DNA of 64,000 bases, taken from assembly GCA_947453695.1 (NCBI GenBank), contig CANGHW010000009.1, forward strand, positions 1-64,000, given 5' to 3'. Under the pieces are notes generated by a model. That model saw only the letters and a program-made list of their open reading frames with translations. It had not been told where the DNA came from and did not search any database. This DNA is from Opitutia bacterium. GTDB taxonomy: Bacteria; Verrucomicrobiota; Verrucomicrobiia; Opitutales; Opitutaceae. The position numbers were made by a program, and so were the translations under genes. This document shows, piece after piece, positions 37,563 to 46,364 of the stretch (within the stretch, counting starts at the first letter, position 1; each line of letters begins with the position of its first letter).

Positions 37563-38774
37563 CGTGCGGCGCATGCTGGCGACGAGGGCGTCGACTTCCT
37601 GCTCGGTGTTGTAGAGGTAGAAGCTCGCGCGGGTCGTGCTGGTGAGGCCGAGCTTGCGCATGAGCGGTTGGTTGCAGTGATGGCCGCCGCGGAGGGCGAC
37701 GCCGTCTTCGTCGGCAAACGTCACGATGTCGTGCGCGTGGATGTCGGCGAAGGCAAAGCTCACGAGGCCGCCGCGGGGTTCACCGTTGCGCGGGCCGAGG
37801 ATGCGGATGCCGGGGAGCACGGAGAGTTTTTCGCGGGCGAGCTGGGCGAGGGCGGCGTCGTGGTGCGCGATCGCCGGGCGGCCGATCGTATCGAGATAGT
37901 CACAGGCCGCGCCGAGGCCGATGGCGTCGGCGATGTTGGGGGTGCCGGCTTCGAAGCGTTCGGGGGCGGGTTTCCACCGGGCGCCGGTGTAGTCGACCGT
38001 GACGACCATGCCGCCACCGGTTTCGTCAGGGGCGAGGGTATCAAGGAGCGCGCGGCGGCCGTAGAGGGCGCCGATGCCGGTGGGGGCGCACATCTTGTGA
38101 CCGGAGAAGGCGAGGAAGTCGCAGCCGATGGCCTGAACGTCGATTGTCTCGTGGCCGATGGACTGGGCGGCGTCTATCACGGTGACGATCCCACGGGCGC
38201 GCGCTTTGGCACAGAACGCGGTGGCGGGATTAATCGTGCCGGTGGTGTTGGAAATATGGGTGAAGGCGAAGACCTTGACCTCCGGTGTGAGCAGGGCGTC
38301 GAGTTGCGCGAGGTCGAGGCCGTCTTCGACGTTGGCGCCGAGGAACGGCACGTAGCGGATGGTCGCGCCGCTGGCCTTGGCCGCTTGCTGCCACGGGACC
38401 ATGTTCGAGTGATGCTCGATCTCGGTGGTGAGGATGACGTCGCCGGGTTTGAGACGGGCCGCGTAGCTGTGGGCGACGACATTGATGCTCTCGGTCGTGC
38501 CGCGCGTGAAAATGACTTCGGCGGGATCGGCGGCGTTGATGAATTTTGCGACGCGGGCGCGGGCGCCTTCGTAGGCATCGGTCGCGCGCATGGACAGGGC
38601 GTGGAGGCCGCGGTGGACGTTGCTGTTGTCGCGCTCGTAGTAGCGGACGAGGGCGTCGATCACGGCGCGCGGCTTTTGGGTGGTTGCGGCGTTGTCGAGG
38701 TAGACGAGCGGTTTGCCGTGCACCTGCTGATGCAGAATGGGAAAATCAGCGCGAATTTTGGTTAGATCGAGCAT
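37539..38774 (-). CDS. sufS: cysteine desulfurase SufS
   Basis: 411 aa from ATG 38774. PLP enzyme that removes sulfur from L-cysteine for Fe-S cluster assembly. Key pieces: VYLDNAATTQKP; the PLP-contacting TEIEHHSNMVPW; the PLP lysine in FLAFSGHKMCAPTGIGALYG; and the catalytic Cys367 in ALRGGHHCNQP. The lack of the long Cys loop marks it as group II (SufS/CsdA) and not IscS. The stop-proximal end overlaps the convergent nucleotidyltransferase. The sulfur acceptor SufU is encoded 11 bases upstream. No sufBCD genes lie in the window. Confidence 0.96.
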   Translation of the reverse strand: MLDLTKIRADFPILHQQVHGKPLVYLDNAATTQKPRAVIDALVRYYERDNSNVHRGLHALSMRATDAYEGARARVAKFINAADPAEVIFTRGTTESINVVAHSYAARLKPGDVILTTEIEHHSNMVPWQQAAKASGATIRYVPFLGANVEDGLDLAQLDALLTPEVKVFAFTHISNTTGTINPATAFCAKARARGIVTVIDAAQSIGHETIDVQAIGCDFLAFSGHKMCAPTGIGALYGRRALLDTLAPDETGGGMVVTVDYTGARWKPAPERFEAGTPNIADAIGLGAACDYLDTIGRPAIAHHDAALAQLAREKLSVLPGIRILGPRNGEPRGGLVSFAFADIHAHDIVTFADEDGVALRGGHHCNQPLMRKLGLTSTTRASFYLYNTEQEVDALVASMRRTLKFFGVT

Positions 38775-38785
38775 GGGCGGGCGCC

Positions 38786-39262
38786 TCAGTCGTGGTGCGT
38801 CTCGGTGGTGGTCGGGGTGACGAGCGGATCGCTCTTCAAGGCCTCGATCGCGGCGTGCCAGCCGAGGGTGGCGCACTTGATCCGGGCAGGGAAGGCGTGG
38901 ACGCCGGCAAAGGCGGCCAAGTCGCTGATCTCCTCCGGGGCGTTACCCGTGGTGACGATCTCGTGGAAACTCTTGTAGAGGGCCTGGACCTCGGGGGCGG
39001 TCTTGCCCTTGACCTGGGTGGTCATGAGGGAGGCGCTGGCCTGGGAGATGGCGCAGCCGGAGCCGTCGAAGGAGATCTCGGCGATACGGTCGGGCTGGCC
39101 GAGCACGGTCTCGAGGCGGAGGTAGACGCTGCATTGGTCGCCGCAGGTCGGATTGTCACCGTGGGCCACGCGATTGGCGGTGGGGAGCTTGCCGCGATTG
39201 CGGGGGCGTTTGTTGTGGTCGAGGATGACCTGCTGGTAGAGCTCGGTGAGATCGGCGGACAT
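38786..39262 (-). CDS. sufU: sulfur acceptor protein SufU
   Basis: 158 aa from ATG 39262. SufU receives persulfide sulfur from SufS through ligand exchange at a zinc site. The ligands are all present: Cys40 and Asp42 (NPTCGDQC), Cys70 (FDGSGCAISQAS) and Cys130 (ARIKCATLGW). The insertion between the second and third ligand, about residues 100-120, separates SufU from IscU. It is the upstream member of the sufU-sufS pair. Confidence 0.94.
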   Translation of the reverse strand: MSADLTELYQQVILDHNKRPRNRGKLPTANRVAHGDNPTCGDQCSVYLRLETVLGQPDRIAEISFDGSGCAISQASASLMTTQVKGKTAPEVQALYKSFHEIVTTGNAPEEISDLAAFAGVHAFPARIKCATLGWHAAIEALKSDPLVTPTTTETHHD

Positions 39263-39392
39263 TGTGAAGAGGGAGGAATGTCGAGGGCCGGGGACGGAAT
39301 GGCAACTCGGCAGCGCAGGTAGGGCCGGCGGGTGGCAAAGGTCCACTCGGTCCTTGGCGCGGTGATGCCAGGCCCGCTATGGTCTTCATGCG

Positions 39393-41108
39393 ATGCCCGA
39401 TTGGTTTTATCGAACAGTGGCGCAACCGGCACTCTTCCGCATGTCGGACCGGAACGCACGCGCGCTGGCGCTCGGATTGTTGGGGCAACTGGGAAAGTGG
39501 TCCGTGGGTCGGGCGGTGATTGATTTCATGGGGCACATGCGGGCAGACCGCAGTTTGCGGACAAAGTTAGGGGCGACGGAAATTGATTCTCCGATGGGAA
39601 TCGGCTGGCGGGTTGATCCGGAATGCAGGGCCACGGCCGCGCTGGCTCGATTTGGCGTCGGAGTAGTTGAGGTGCGGGAAGATGGCGGGCGCGAGGTCGT
39701 GCGAGCTGGCAACCGGTGCCTCAGCGAGGGAAGGGCGCGGATGGTCGGAACGCACTCGGAGAACGATGGTGTGGTGCGGCTGAAGCGTCGGGAGCACGAG
39801 GCGGGTATTGAGGCGGTCATTTTGCCGGATGGTGAGAAAGTCCCTGTGGTGCCGTGGGACACGGAGCCATCGGCCGATCTCGGTGTTTTTCTTCACGGTG
39901 TGTTTCTGCAATACGGTGAAGAGCAGGCGGGGGGCGGGTGGTCGGTGCCGGCGACGGGCTCAGATGCTTTGGTCGTGCGTGTGAGGCAGTGGCGCCGTGT
40001 GCTGGGTCCGGATCGCCCAATAATCGTATCGGGGGGCGTGGCGCAGCCGAGCGACGCGCGCGCGCTCCGGCTTGCCGGGGCCACGTTGATCTTGGTGGAT
40101 GCGGGCTTGGTGTTTCATGGTCCGGGCTTGATCAAGCGCTGCAATGCCGCGTTGGTGCCCGAGCGAAGTGCGGCGATGGAGACGGCGCCAACACCGGGAT
40201 TGGCCAGGCACGCGTGGTTTTGGGCCACGGCGTTGGGCGCAGCTCTGGCCTTGGGCGGCGCGCTTACGCTGGGGCTTGCGATGACAAGGGTATTGCTGCC
40301 CTACGATGAGCACTATCTCGGAATTTCGGCTGAACTCTTGGCCCGCACCCAAGCCAAGCTATTTGCGTTCATGGCGCATGATCGAGGCACGCTGGCCGGG
40401 ACCATGCTCGGGCTAGGTTGGCTCTATGTTGTCTTGGCGATGGGCGGAATACGCCGCGGCGTGCATGGGGTGCGAATGGCGGTGGTGGCATCGGCCGTGA
40501 CGGGATTCGCCACTTTCTTCTCCTTTCTGGGATTTGGATATTTCGACGCCCTGCACGCTTTTGTCGCCGTGGTTCTGTTCCAGCTGACGGTGCAAATCAT
40601 GGTGTCGGCGGAAAGCATTGAACGAGGTCCGTTGCCGTTATCAGACGATGAGGATGCTGCGTGGATCGCGGCGCAGTGGGGCCAGTTGCTCTGGCTGGTT
40701 CATGCGGTTGGATTGATCCTGGCCGGTGCCGTGATTCTTCGGATCGGTATGACGTCAGTGTTTGTGGCAGAGGATTTGGATTTCCTATGTCTTACGGCCA
40801 AGGACGCAGCGGTAATGAACGAGCGATTGATCGGAGTCGTAGCGCATGATCGCGCCACGCTCGGAGGCATGCTGCTGGCCTCAGGGGTGGGCGCGCTGTT
40901 GCCCGTCCTCTGGTGTTACCAACGTGGCGCGACGTGGTTGTGGTGGGCGATGGCCGGCCTCGGTGTGCCGGCCTATAGTGCTGCTCTGGGGGTGCACCTT
41001 TGGGTCGGCTATACGGACTGGCGGCACTTGCTTCCGGCCGTGATCGGTTTGGCGCTTTGGCTGGCTGGGCTACTGTTGTCGCGGAGGTATCTGACCGCTC
41101 AGAAATGA
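39393..41108 (+). CDS. dihydroorotate dehydrogenase-like N-terminus fused to a duplicated 4+4 TM domain
   Basis: 571 aa. The start MPDWFYRTVAQPALFRMSDR and PMGIGWRVDPECR resemble the front of class 2 dihydroorotate dehydrogenase. Residues 208-254 (RPIIVSGGVAQPSDARALRL, AGATLILVDAGLVFHGPGLI) match its FMN-phosphate end. The stretch between is short and lacks the catalytic Ser/Lys and substrate Asn motifs, so pyrimidine synthesis is unlikely. Residues 270-571 form about eight membrane helices in two related halves: TRVLLPYDEHYLGIS...MAHDRGTLAG (328-336) and TSVFVAEDLDFLCLT...VAHDRATLGG (484-492). The membrane half matches nothing I recognise. It converges on the oligopeptide-binding gene. Confidence 0.82.
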   Translation: MPDWFYRTVAQPALFRMSDRNARALALGLLGQLGKWSVGRAVIDFMGHMRADRSLRTKLGATEIDSPMGIGWRVDPECRATAALARFGVGVVEVREDGGREVVRAGNRCLSEGRARMVGTHSENDGVVRLKRREHEAGIEAVILPDGEKVPVVPWDTEPSADLGVFLHGVFLQYGEEQAGGGWSVPATGSDALVVRVRQWRRVLGPDRPIIVSGGVAQPSDARALRLAGATLILVDAGLVFHGPGLIKRCNAALVPERSAAMETAPTPGLARHAWFWATALGAALALGGALTLGLAMTRVLLPYDEHYLGISAELLARTQAKLFAFMAHDRGTLAGTMLGLGWLYVVLAMGGIRRGVHGVRMAVVASAVTGFATFFSFLGFGYFDALHAFVAVVLFQLTVQIMVSAESIERGPLPLSDDEDAAWIAAQWGQLLWLVHAVGLILAGAVILRIGMTSVFVAEDLDFLCLTAKDAAVMNERLIGVVAHDRATLGGMLLASGVGALLPVLWCYQRGATWLWWAMAGLGVPAYSAALGVHLWVGYTDWRHLLPAVIGLALWLAGLLLSRRYLTAQK

Positions 41109-41121
41109 AGCGGGTGGGCGG

Positions 41122-42777
41122 CTACTTGGCGGCGGCGGAGGCGTCGAGGTAGACGCCTTTCAGGGCGTGGTAGTCGAGGAGGTTGCCATACCAGCCCTTG
41201 ACCTCGGGGCGGACGAGGTTGTTGCGCGTGTAGAAGTAGATCGGGGCGAGGGGGCACTCGTCGGCGAGGATTTGCTCGCAGCGTTGATAGAGGGCGTAGC
41301 GGCGCGCGGTGTCGGCCGTGCGGTTGGCCTCGTCGATGAGGCGGTCAAATTCGGCGTTTTTCCAGCCGGTCTGATTATTACCGCTGTCGCTCTTCATGAT
41401 GTCGAGGAAGGTGCTCGGATCGAGGTAGTCACCGATCCACGCGAAGCGGGCGATCTGGTAGTTGAGGGTGCGCATGGAGTCGGTCCACACCTTGCCCTCC
41501 TGATTGTAGAGGCCGACCTCGATGCCGAGGTTCTTACGCCAGATTTGCTGGATGGCTTCGGCGATCTGCCGGTGCCCTTCGTTGGTGTTGAAGAGAATGT
41601 CGACTTTGGGAAAGCCGGCGCCACCGGGGAAGCCGGCTGCGGCGAGGAGCTTTTGGGCGGCGGCGATGTCTTGCGGGACACTCGCGGTGGCGGTGAAGCC
41701 GGCGAGATTGGGCGGGCACAAGTTGCCGGCGGGAGTCTGGTGGCCGCGGGCGACGTCGCGCACGATGCGCTCGCGGTCGATGGCCATGGCAAGGGCGCGG
41801 CGCACGCGGACATCGTTGAAGGGCGGCTTGGTGACGTTGAAGCGGTAGACGTAGGTTCCGAGGAAGGTCGAAGGTTTATAGAACGGAGATTTCTCCTTCT
41901 CGTAGACGGCGATCTTGGCGATCGGCATCGTGCTGGTGACGTGGAGCTGGCCGGCGCGGAAGGTGCGCTCCTCGGCGTCTTCGCTTTCGATGGGATAGAA
42001 GAAGACTTCCTTGAGCTTCACTTGGTCGCGGTCCCAGTAGGTCGGGCTCTTGGTGCCGCGGACGTATTGGTGGGGCTTCCATTCAGTGAGGGTGAAGTAG
42101 CCGTTGCTCACCATATTGCCGGGGCGGGTCCAAGCCGTGCCGCGTTGGTCGATTTTGCCAAACTTCTCGATGGTCGGTCGGTGCAGGGGATACCAGGCGC
42201 TGTGGCAGGCCATCGCGGGCAAGTAAGGCACGGGGTGCTCGAGGGTGAGGACGAGCGTCGTGGCGTCGGCCGCGCGGGCGCCGATCAAAGCCGGGTCCTT
42301 GATTTTGCCGGCGTTGAAGGCTTCGCCGTTTTTCAACGCGAAGAGGAAGTAGGCATACTCGGCGGCGAGGCCGGGGGAGAGCATGCGCTGGAAGGCGAAG
42401 ACGTAGTCGTGGGCCGTGACGGGGTCGCCGTTGGACCACTTGGCCTGCGGCCGGAGATGGAAGGTCCAGGTAAGGTTGTCGGCCGACACTTCCCAGCGCT
42501 CGGCGCCGGCGGCGACGGGCTCGCAGGTCTTGGCGTCGTATTGGGTGAGGCCCTCGAAGAAGGCTTGGATGATGTTAAAGGTCTGCTGGCTGTCGGCGAT
42601 CTGCGGATCGAGATCGTTGGGCTCCGAGAGATTGCCGAGATGGAGGACTTGGTCGCGATTGCCGGACTCGACGGCGGAGGGTTTCTTGCCGCAGCCGAGG
42701 GAGAAGAGGAGGGCGCAAGTGGCGAACAGCGCGAGGACGGGGCGAAGGGCGCGAGGGGAAAGAGCGGAGACGAGCAT
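41122..42777 (-). CDS. oligopeptide-binding lipoprotein (OppA-like, SBP family 5)
   Basis: 551 aa from ATG 42777. The lipobox LFSLGC places the lipidated Cys at 29. Family-5 solute-binding features are LGNLSEPNDLDPQIADS, QAFFEGLTQYD, WTFHLRPQAKWSNGDPVTAH, DVRVRRALAMAIDRE and ARFAWIGDYLDPSTFLDI. It would deliver peptides to an Opp/Dpp-type permease, but no permease or ATPase gene is nearby. It is an isolated binding protein, or serves another role such as murein peptide recycling or sensing. Confidence 0.93.
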   Translation of the reverse strand: MLVSALSPRALRPVLALFATCALLFSLGCGKKPSAVESGNRDQVLHLGNLSEPNDLDPQIADSQQTFNIIQAFFEGLTQYDAKTCEPVAAGAERWEVSADNLTWTFHLRPQAKWSNGDPVTAHDYVFAFQRMLSPGLAAEYAYFLFALKNGEAFNAGKIKDPALIGARAADATTLVLTLEHPVPYLPAMACHSAWYPLHRPTIEKFGKIDQRGTAWTRPGNMVSNGYFTLTEWKPHQYVRGTKSPTYWDRDQVKLKEVFFYPIESEDAEERTFRAGQLHVTSTMPIAKIAVYEKEKSPFYKPSTFLGTYVYRFNVTKPPFNDVRVRRALAMAIDRERIVRDVARGHQTPAGNLCPPNLAGFTATASVPQDIAAAQKLLAAAGFPGGAGFPKVDILFNTNEGHRQIAEAIQQIWRKNLGIEVGLYNQEGKVWTDSMRTLNYQIARFAWIGDYLDPSTFLDIMKSDSGNNQTGWKNAEFDRLIDEANRTADTARRYALYQRCEQILADECPLAPIYFYTRNNLVRPEVKGWYGNLLDYHALKGVYLDASAAAK

Positions 42778-42813
42778 GGGCAATGGTGGCGGGAGCGAGA
42801 CGGATCGGAAATG

Positions 42814-42839
42814 AAAAAGCCACGCGGTGAGGCGTGGCT
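42814..42839 (-). terminator. intrinsic terminator, minus strand
   Basis: On the minus strand AGCCACGC and GCGTGGCT form an 8-bp stem followed by UUUUC, 28 bases after the coiled-coil gene stop and upstream of the lipoprotein gene, so the two are transcribed separately. Confidence 0.75.
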
Positions 42840-42866
42840 GGAGGGGAGAACCGGGCCGGCGGGCCG

Positions 42867-43679
42867 TTATTTCTTGGGGGACTGGGCCTGAATTTCGTTC
42901 AGGCGCTTGTTGAGGTCGGCCATCTTGGCGACGAGCTCTTCTTCCCGCTTCTTGCGCTCACTGCTGTTCACGATGCTGAGGCTGGCGGCGTCTTTGACGA
43001 CGGCGGCGGGCAGGGTGAGCAGGCGGGTGATGAGGCCCTGATCCTTAAACGAGCTCAGGTAGAGCGCGGTGATTTCCGCGGAGAGCTTGAGCGAGTCCTG
43101 GGCGACGGTCTGCGTGCTCACGAGGTTGTTCTGGAGCTGCTGGTTCTTGGCGAGCTCGGCGGTGAGCACATTGCCGACTTGGTCGGAGATGCGCTGGCTG
43201 TATTTCTCGATGGATTCGCGGGTGAGGTTCTGGTCCTTCGACATCTCGGCCAAGATGGGCGAGATCTTGTCGGCCATGCGGGAGGAGACTTTGTCGACCT
43301 GCTCGTTCTGCATCTTCTCGGCCTCTTCAGGCGACTTCGGGAGGGGGTTGTAGGGCTGGACCTTCTTGGCGATGGCGGCGGCGAGGGCGTCCATGCGTTC
43401 GCCGTTGAGCTTCTCGATCTCGACGTCGGTGCGGAACATGTCGGCCTCACGCTTGGAAATCGCATCGCGGAGGAGCTTGTTCGTCGCGTCGATCTGGCGG
43501 CGGTTCTCCTCGGAGGCGGCTTTCAGGGCGTCGTTCTGCTCACGCAGGGGTTTGATTTCCTCCTGTTGCTTGGCGGCGAGCTGCTCGACGGTCTGCTGGT
43601 GGAACCAGAAGGCGCCACCGATGACGAGGATCGCGGTGAGGATGACCGCGGGGAGTTGTTCTTTGAATTTTTGCCACAT
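42867..43679 (-). CDS. membrane-anchored coiled-coil protein of unknown function
   Basis: 270 aa. One N-terminal helix (LPAVILTAILVIGGAFWFH) is followed by a long heptad coiled coil rich in Gln, Lys and Glu (QQTVEQLAAKQQEEIKPL, AASEENRRQIDATNKLLRD), a Pro-containing hinge (KKVQPYNPLPKSPEEAE), and further helices to the end, where ERKKREEELVAKMADLNKRL is again a coiled coil. The topology suggests a periplasmic rod or scaffold. No family name can be given. Confidence 0.82.
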   Translation of the reverse strand: MWQKFKEQLPAVILTAILVIGGAFWFHQQTVEQLAAKQQEEIKPLREQNDALKAASEENRRQIDATNKLLRDAISKREADMFRTDVEIEKLNGERMDALAAAIAKKVQPYNPLPKSPEEAEKMQNEQVDKVSSRMADKISPILAEMSKDQNLTRESIEKYSQRISDQVGNVLTAELAKNQQLQNNLVSTQTVAQDSLKLSAEITALYLSSFKDQGLITRLLTLPAAVVKDAASLSIVNSSERKKREEELVAKMADLNKRLNEIQAQSPKK

Positions 43680-43802
43680 GGCGGGAGGGATTTTGAGTTG
43701 GCGGACGAAGGCAGGTTAGTGCTGGAGGGAAAGTGAATGCAACGTCGCGCTGGCGGGCGGTTTTGCAGTTGTTTTTCGAGAGACGCGACGCACGGTGGCG
43801 GC

Positions 43803-44129
43803 ATGAGTCTCAATCGGTGCGAGCAACGGGTCTTTGACTACTGGCAAGGTCATGCCACGGAGAGACAGTTCTGGCAGGAGAAAGTTCGCGGCGTGGCGAA
43901 ATCGACGGGCGATGACTTTGTGGCAGCGGCGCGGCTCGATGCGGAATTGTGGCGCTACTACCAGGAGCGTTGTGGCGTGGTGCCGGTCTTCAAGGACGCG
44001 GCCCGGCACGAGGGTTTGCAGCGCACCAGCATGAAGAACCTCGCAGAGTTGGTGTTGCGCCTCTGGTTGGAGCCACGGCCCAAGAAAAAGCGGGCCGAGT
44101 GCGAGCCTCCCCAGCTCCCTTACGCGTAA
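43803..44129 (+). CDS. small protein of unknown function
   Basis: 108 aa from ATG 43803, the second in-frame ATG; the first at 43737 adds 22 residues of unlikely composition. It is helical, with SLNRCEQRVFDYWQGHATER and DAELWRYYQERC, no signal and no membrane segment, and a basic tail (EPRPKKKRAEC). It does not match any family I know. It is followed directly by the 21-bp repeat array. Confidence 0.65.
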   Translation: MSLNRCEQRVFDYWQGHATERQFWQEKVRGVAKSTGDDFVAAARLDAELWRYYQERCGVVPVFKDAARHEGLQRTSMKNLAELVLRLWLEPRPKKKRAECEPPQLPYA

Positions 44130-44168
44130 CTAACGCTGGTAGCGGCGATCCGGGAAGCGGTGGGCGGG

Positions 44169-44504
44169 AGCGGGATGGGTCGGCCGGGACTTGGGTCGCG
44201 GCGGACGAGGGTTGGGCCAGAGCGGCTCCGCAGATCGACGCGGCGGCGTCCCGTTTGGCTGCGACGTCTGGGCGCAGGGGAGGCGCGGTGGTGGGTAAGA
44301 TAGCGGGGGAGGTGGGTTTGGACCCGGCGGAAGCGAGTTGGGCCGGGGCGGCGACGAGATTGTCGGCGGCGGACGGCGCCTAGGTCGCAGGGGTTGGGCC
44401 GATTAAGGAGGCGGCCCGCGGTAAGATCACGGCGGCTCGAAGTTTGGTCGGTGCGGATCGCTGTTTGGCTGCTCCAGCGCGCAGTTTGGACGCAGCGGAC
44501 GCGC
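44169..44504. repeat. degenerate 21-bp tandem repeat, about 16 units
   Basis: Cutting the sequence every 21 bases from 44169 aligns the units. Many begin GTTTGG or GTTGGG (44211, 44253, 44316, 44337, 44442, 44463, 44484), and GCGG recurs at unit positions 12-15 in about ten of sixteen units. In one + frame (unit starts 44168+21n) the units read as heptapeptides such as TWVAADE, GWARAAP, RLSAADG, SLVGADR, CLAAPAR, SLDAADA, with a single TAG in the unit at 44378. No start codon with a ribosome site heads this frame. The rest of 44130-44725 shows no other feature. Confidence 0.7.
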
Positions 44505-44725
44505 GAGAGAGAAATGGTGCGGCGGGGTGGTAATCAGCGCGCGGATGGAAAAAGGCCGAAAATGCCAAAAAAGGCGGTTTGGGGCCTATTTTTGAGGGCA
44601 AAATAAGGCCAAAAATTGCTGCTAACCACCGTTAGATAAGTTATTTGAGTGAAAAAACACCGAAACGAGCGAAAGTTGAGAGGGTGCCCCATAGTCTGAC
44701 ACACCCCCATGATAAGCTGGTGGGC

Positions 44726-44926
44726 ATGAATCCCAATCATTCCCGCAAAAACTACGGTGTTCTCCCGCTCTCTCCGGCCTTGGTGGCCGCGCTCCAGTTG
44801 GAATTCGCGTTTGTCGAGGCTCCGGCCCGGCGGGCGCGTTTTTTGAACTTCCCCTGCATCGACGAAGCGCCGGTTGCGCGTCGGTCGAGCCCCCTCCTCC
44901 GGCGGTCGCGCGCACTTGCCGCCTGA
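44726..44926 (+). CDS. possible small protein or leader, 66 aa
   Basis: ATG 44726 preceded by AAGCTGGTGGGC, so the ribosome site is weak. The product is PNHSRKNYGVLPLSPALVAA with a basic, Arg-rich end (RRSSPLLRRSRALAA). It ends 55 bases before the next gene in the same direction. Codon usage is compatible with coding, but no family is recognised, so it may be spurious. Confidence 0.35.
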   Translation: MNPNHSRKNYGVLPLSPALVAALQLEFAFVEAPARRARFLNFPCIDEAPVARRSSPLLRRSRALAA

Positions 44927-44981
44927 TCCACCGCGACCCTGCTTCACCATTATCCCTGGTAACTGCTCCCTTGGCTCTCCC

Positions 44982-45731
44982 ATGAAAACCATCCAAGTCG
45001 AACGCCTCGAAAGTTATCGCGCGCGCTACGCGTGGCTCGTCGCTGCCCCCGAAATCGCGGGTCGCACGGCACTCGCCCGTCAAATCGCCGCCTATGGTGA
45101 GCAGCTCGCCGTCGTGGATCAGCTGATCGCGGAACAGCGCCGCTACCTGCCGGCCGAGCACGCGCGGCGCGATGCGATCTTTGGGGAGATGGTGCATGCG
45201 GCGTTGGTGGTAGCGGGGATCGTGGAGAGCTATGCCTCCGAGCACGCCGTTCCCGGACTCCGCGATCAGGTGCGGCTGGTGCCGAGCGACTTCGCCCTCG
45301 CGCGATTTGACGATCGGGTCACGCTCGCCCAACAGCTGCACGATGCCGTGCTCCCATTCGTGCCGGAGCTCTCCGGATACGACCTCACGCCCGAGGTGAT
45401 GGCGGACCTGCAGGCCAAGATCCGTGCCGCGGCGCACGCCCTCCCCACCCTGAGAGGAGTGATCATCAGTAAACAAGTGGCGACCGTGGGGCTGGCGGCC
45501 GCGCTACAGCGGCTTTGCCAACTGGAGCGGGAGCGGATCCTGCCGCTGCTTTTCCCGCTGCAGAAAAGTGAGCCGGGGTTCTATCGACGCTACCAACTCT
45601 TCCGCGAAGTGTCCCACCGGCGACGGACACGCGCGGCCGGCGAGACCGCCGAGATGACCGCGCAACTCCAGGCCGTCGAGACCATCGGGCAAACGACCCG
45701 CGTAGACGAGGACACGAAGCTCGCGGCCTAG
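44982..45731 (+). CDS. all-helical protein of unknown function
   Basis: 249 aa from ATG 44982; the frame is open upstream, but the preceding Pro-rich codons are unlikely. The protein begins KTIQVERLESYRARYAWLVA and is predicted almost entirely helical, with many Arg, Leu, Ala and Gln, and no membrane helix or signal. The middle part contains SKQVATVGLAAALQRLCQLE; the C-terminus is polar (TAEMTAQLQAVETIGQTTRV). I do not recognise it. Confidence 0.7.
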   Translation: MKTIQVERLESYRARYAWLVAAPEIAGRTALARQIAAYGEQLAVVDQLIAEQRRYLPAEHARRDAIFGEMVHAALVVAGIVESYASEHAVPGLRDQVRLVPSDFALARFDDRVTLAQQLHDAVLPFVPELSGYDLTPEVMADLQAKIRAAAHALPTLRGVIISKQVATVGLAAALQRLCQLERERILPLLFPLQKSEPGFYRRYQLFREVSHRRRTRAAGETAEMTAQLQAVETIGQTTRVDEDTKLAA

Positions 45732-45746
45732 GTCGGACTCCGGGCG

Positions 45747-46190
45747 TTATCCTCGGGAGGGGATGGTCGCCACGTTGCGTGAAATCATCACCCAGGTGGC
45801 GCCGTCGCGCCGCCAGACGTTGGTGAAACGTCGCCGGGTCGTCGTTCCGGCCGAGACGCCGGTTTCACTCTGGATTTCTTCCGTGCCCGCCGTGATGACC
45901 GTGTCACCGAATACCTGACACACCTCGATCACCGTGCTGCGGAGCGACCACTGGGCAAAGTCGCTGCGCAGGGCGGCGAGCACCTGGTCGCGCGACATGA
46001 TGCGGTCATTGGCCGCGGTATACACCAGGGCCGGGGACTGAAGGCGCAGGAGCGCCGGCACATCGCCGGATTTCACGGCTTGGACATATTCCTGGGAGAT
46101 TTTCTCCACCTGGGCTTTGGCCATTTCGTCCTGCGCGAAGGTGGCGGTGATCACGCTGAGGAATAGTCCGAGGAGGGCGGCAGCTTTCAT
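45747..46190 (-). CDS. exported SnoaL/DUF4440-like protein (NTF2 fold)
   Basis: 147 aa from ATG 46190. The signal peptide is KAAALLGLFLSVITATFAQD. The mature part has a small cone-shaped NTF2-like fold: ISQEYVQAVKSGDVPALLRL, VYTAANDRIMSRDQVLAALR, TVIEVCQVFGDTVITAGTEE and RRRFTNVWRRDGATWVMISR. These are the standard elements of the DUF4440/SnoaL group, in which the cavity binds small molecules. No catalytic residues can be named. It faces the + strand gene that ends at 45731. Confidence 0.82.
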   Translation of the reverse strand: MKAAALLGLFLSVITATFAQDEMAKAQVEKISQEYVQAVKSGDVPALLRLQSPALVYTAANDRIMSRDQVLAALRSDFAQWSLRSTVIEVCQVFGDTVITAGTEEIQSETGVSAGTTTRRRFTNVWRRDGATWVMISRNVATIPSRG

Positions 46191-46364
46191 GGCGGAAGAG
46201 GATGGGGCAAAAAACCGCAGGTGGTGAGGGTGTTCGGTCAGGACGTGCGCAGGGCGGAGTAATTCAAGCTCAGAATCCGCCAAAATATCCGGGCGACCGC
46301 CGGACGGATTTTCTCCGTGCGACAAACGCTCGCGCCCCGGGGGTGGAGTCGACCAAGGTGGGAG

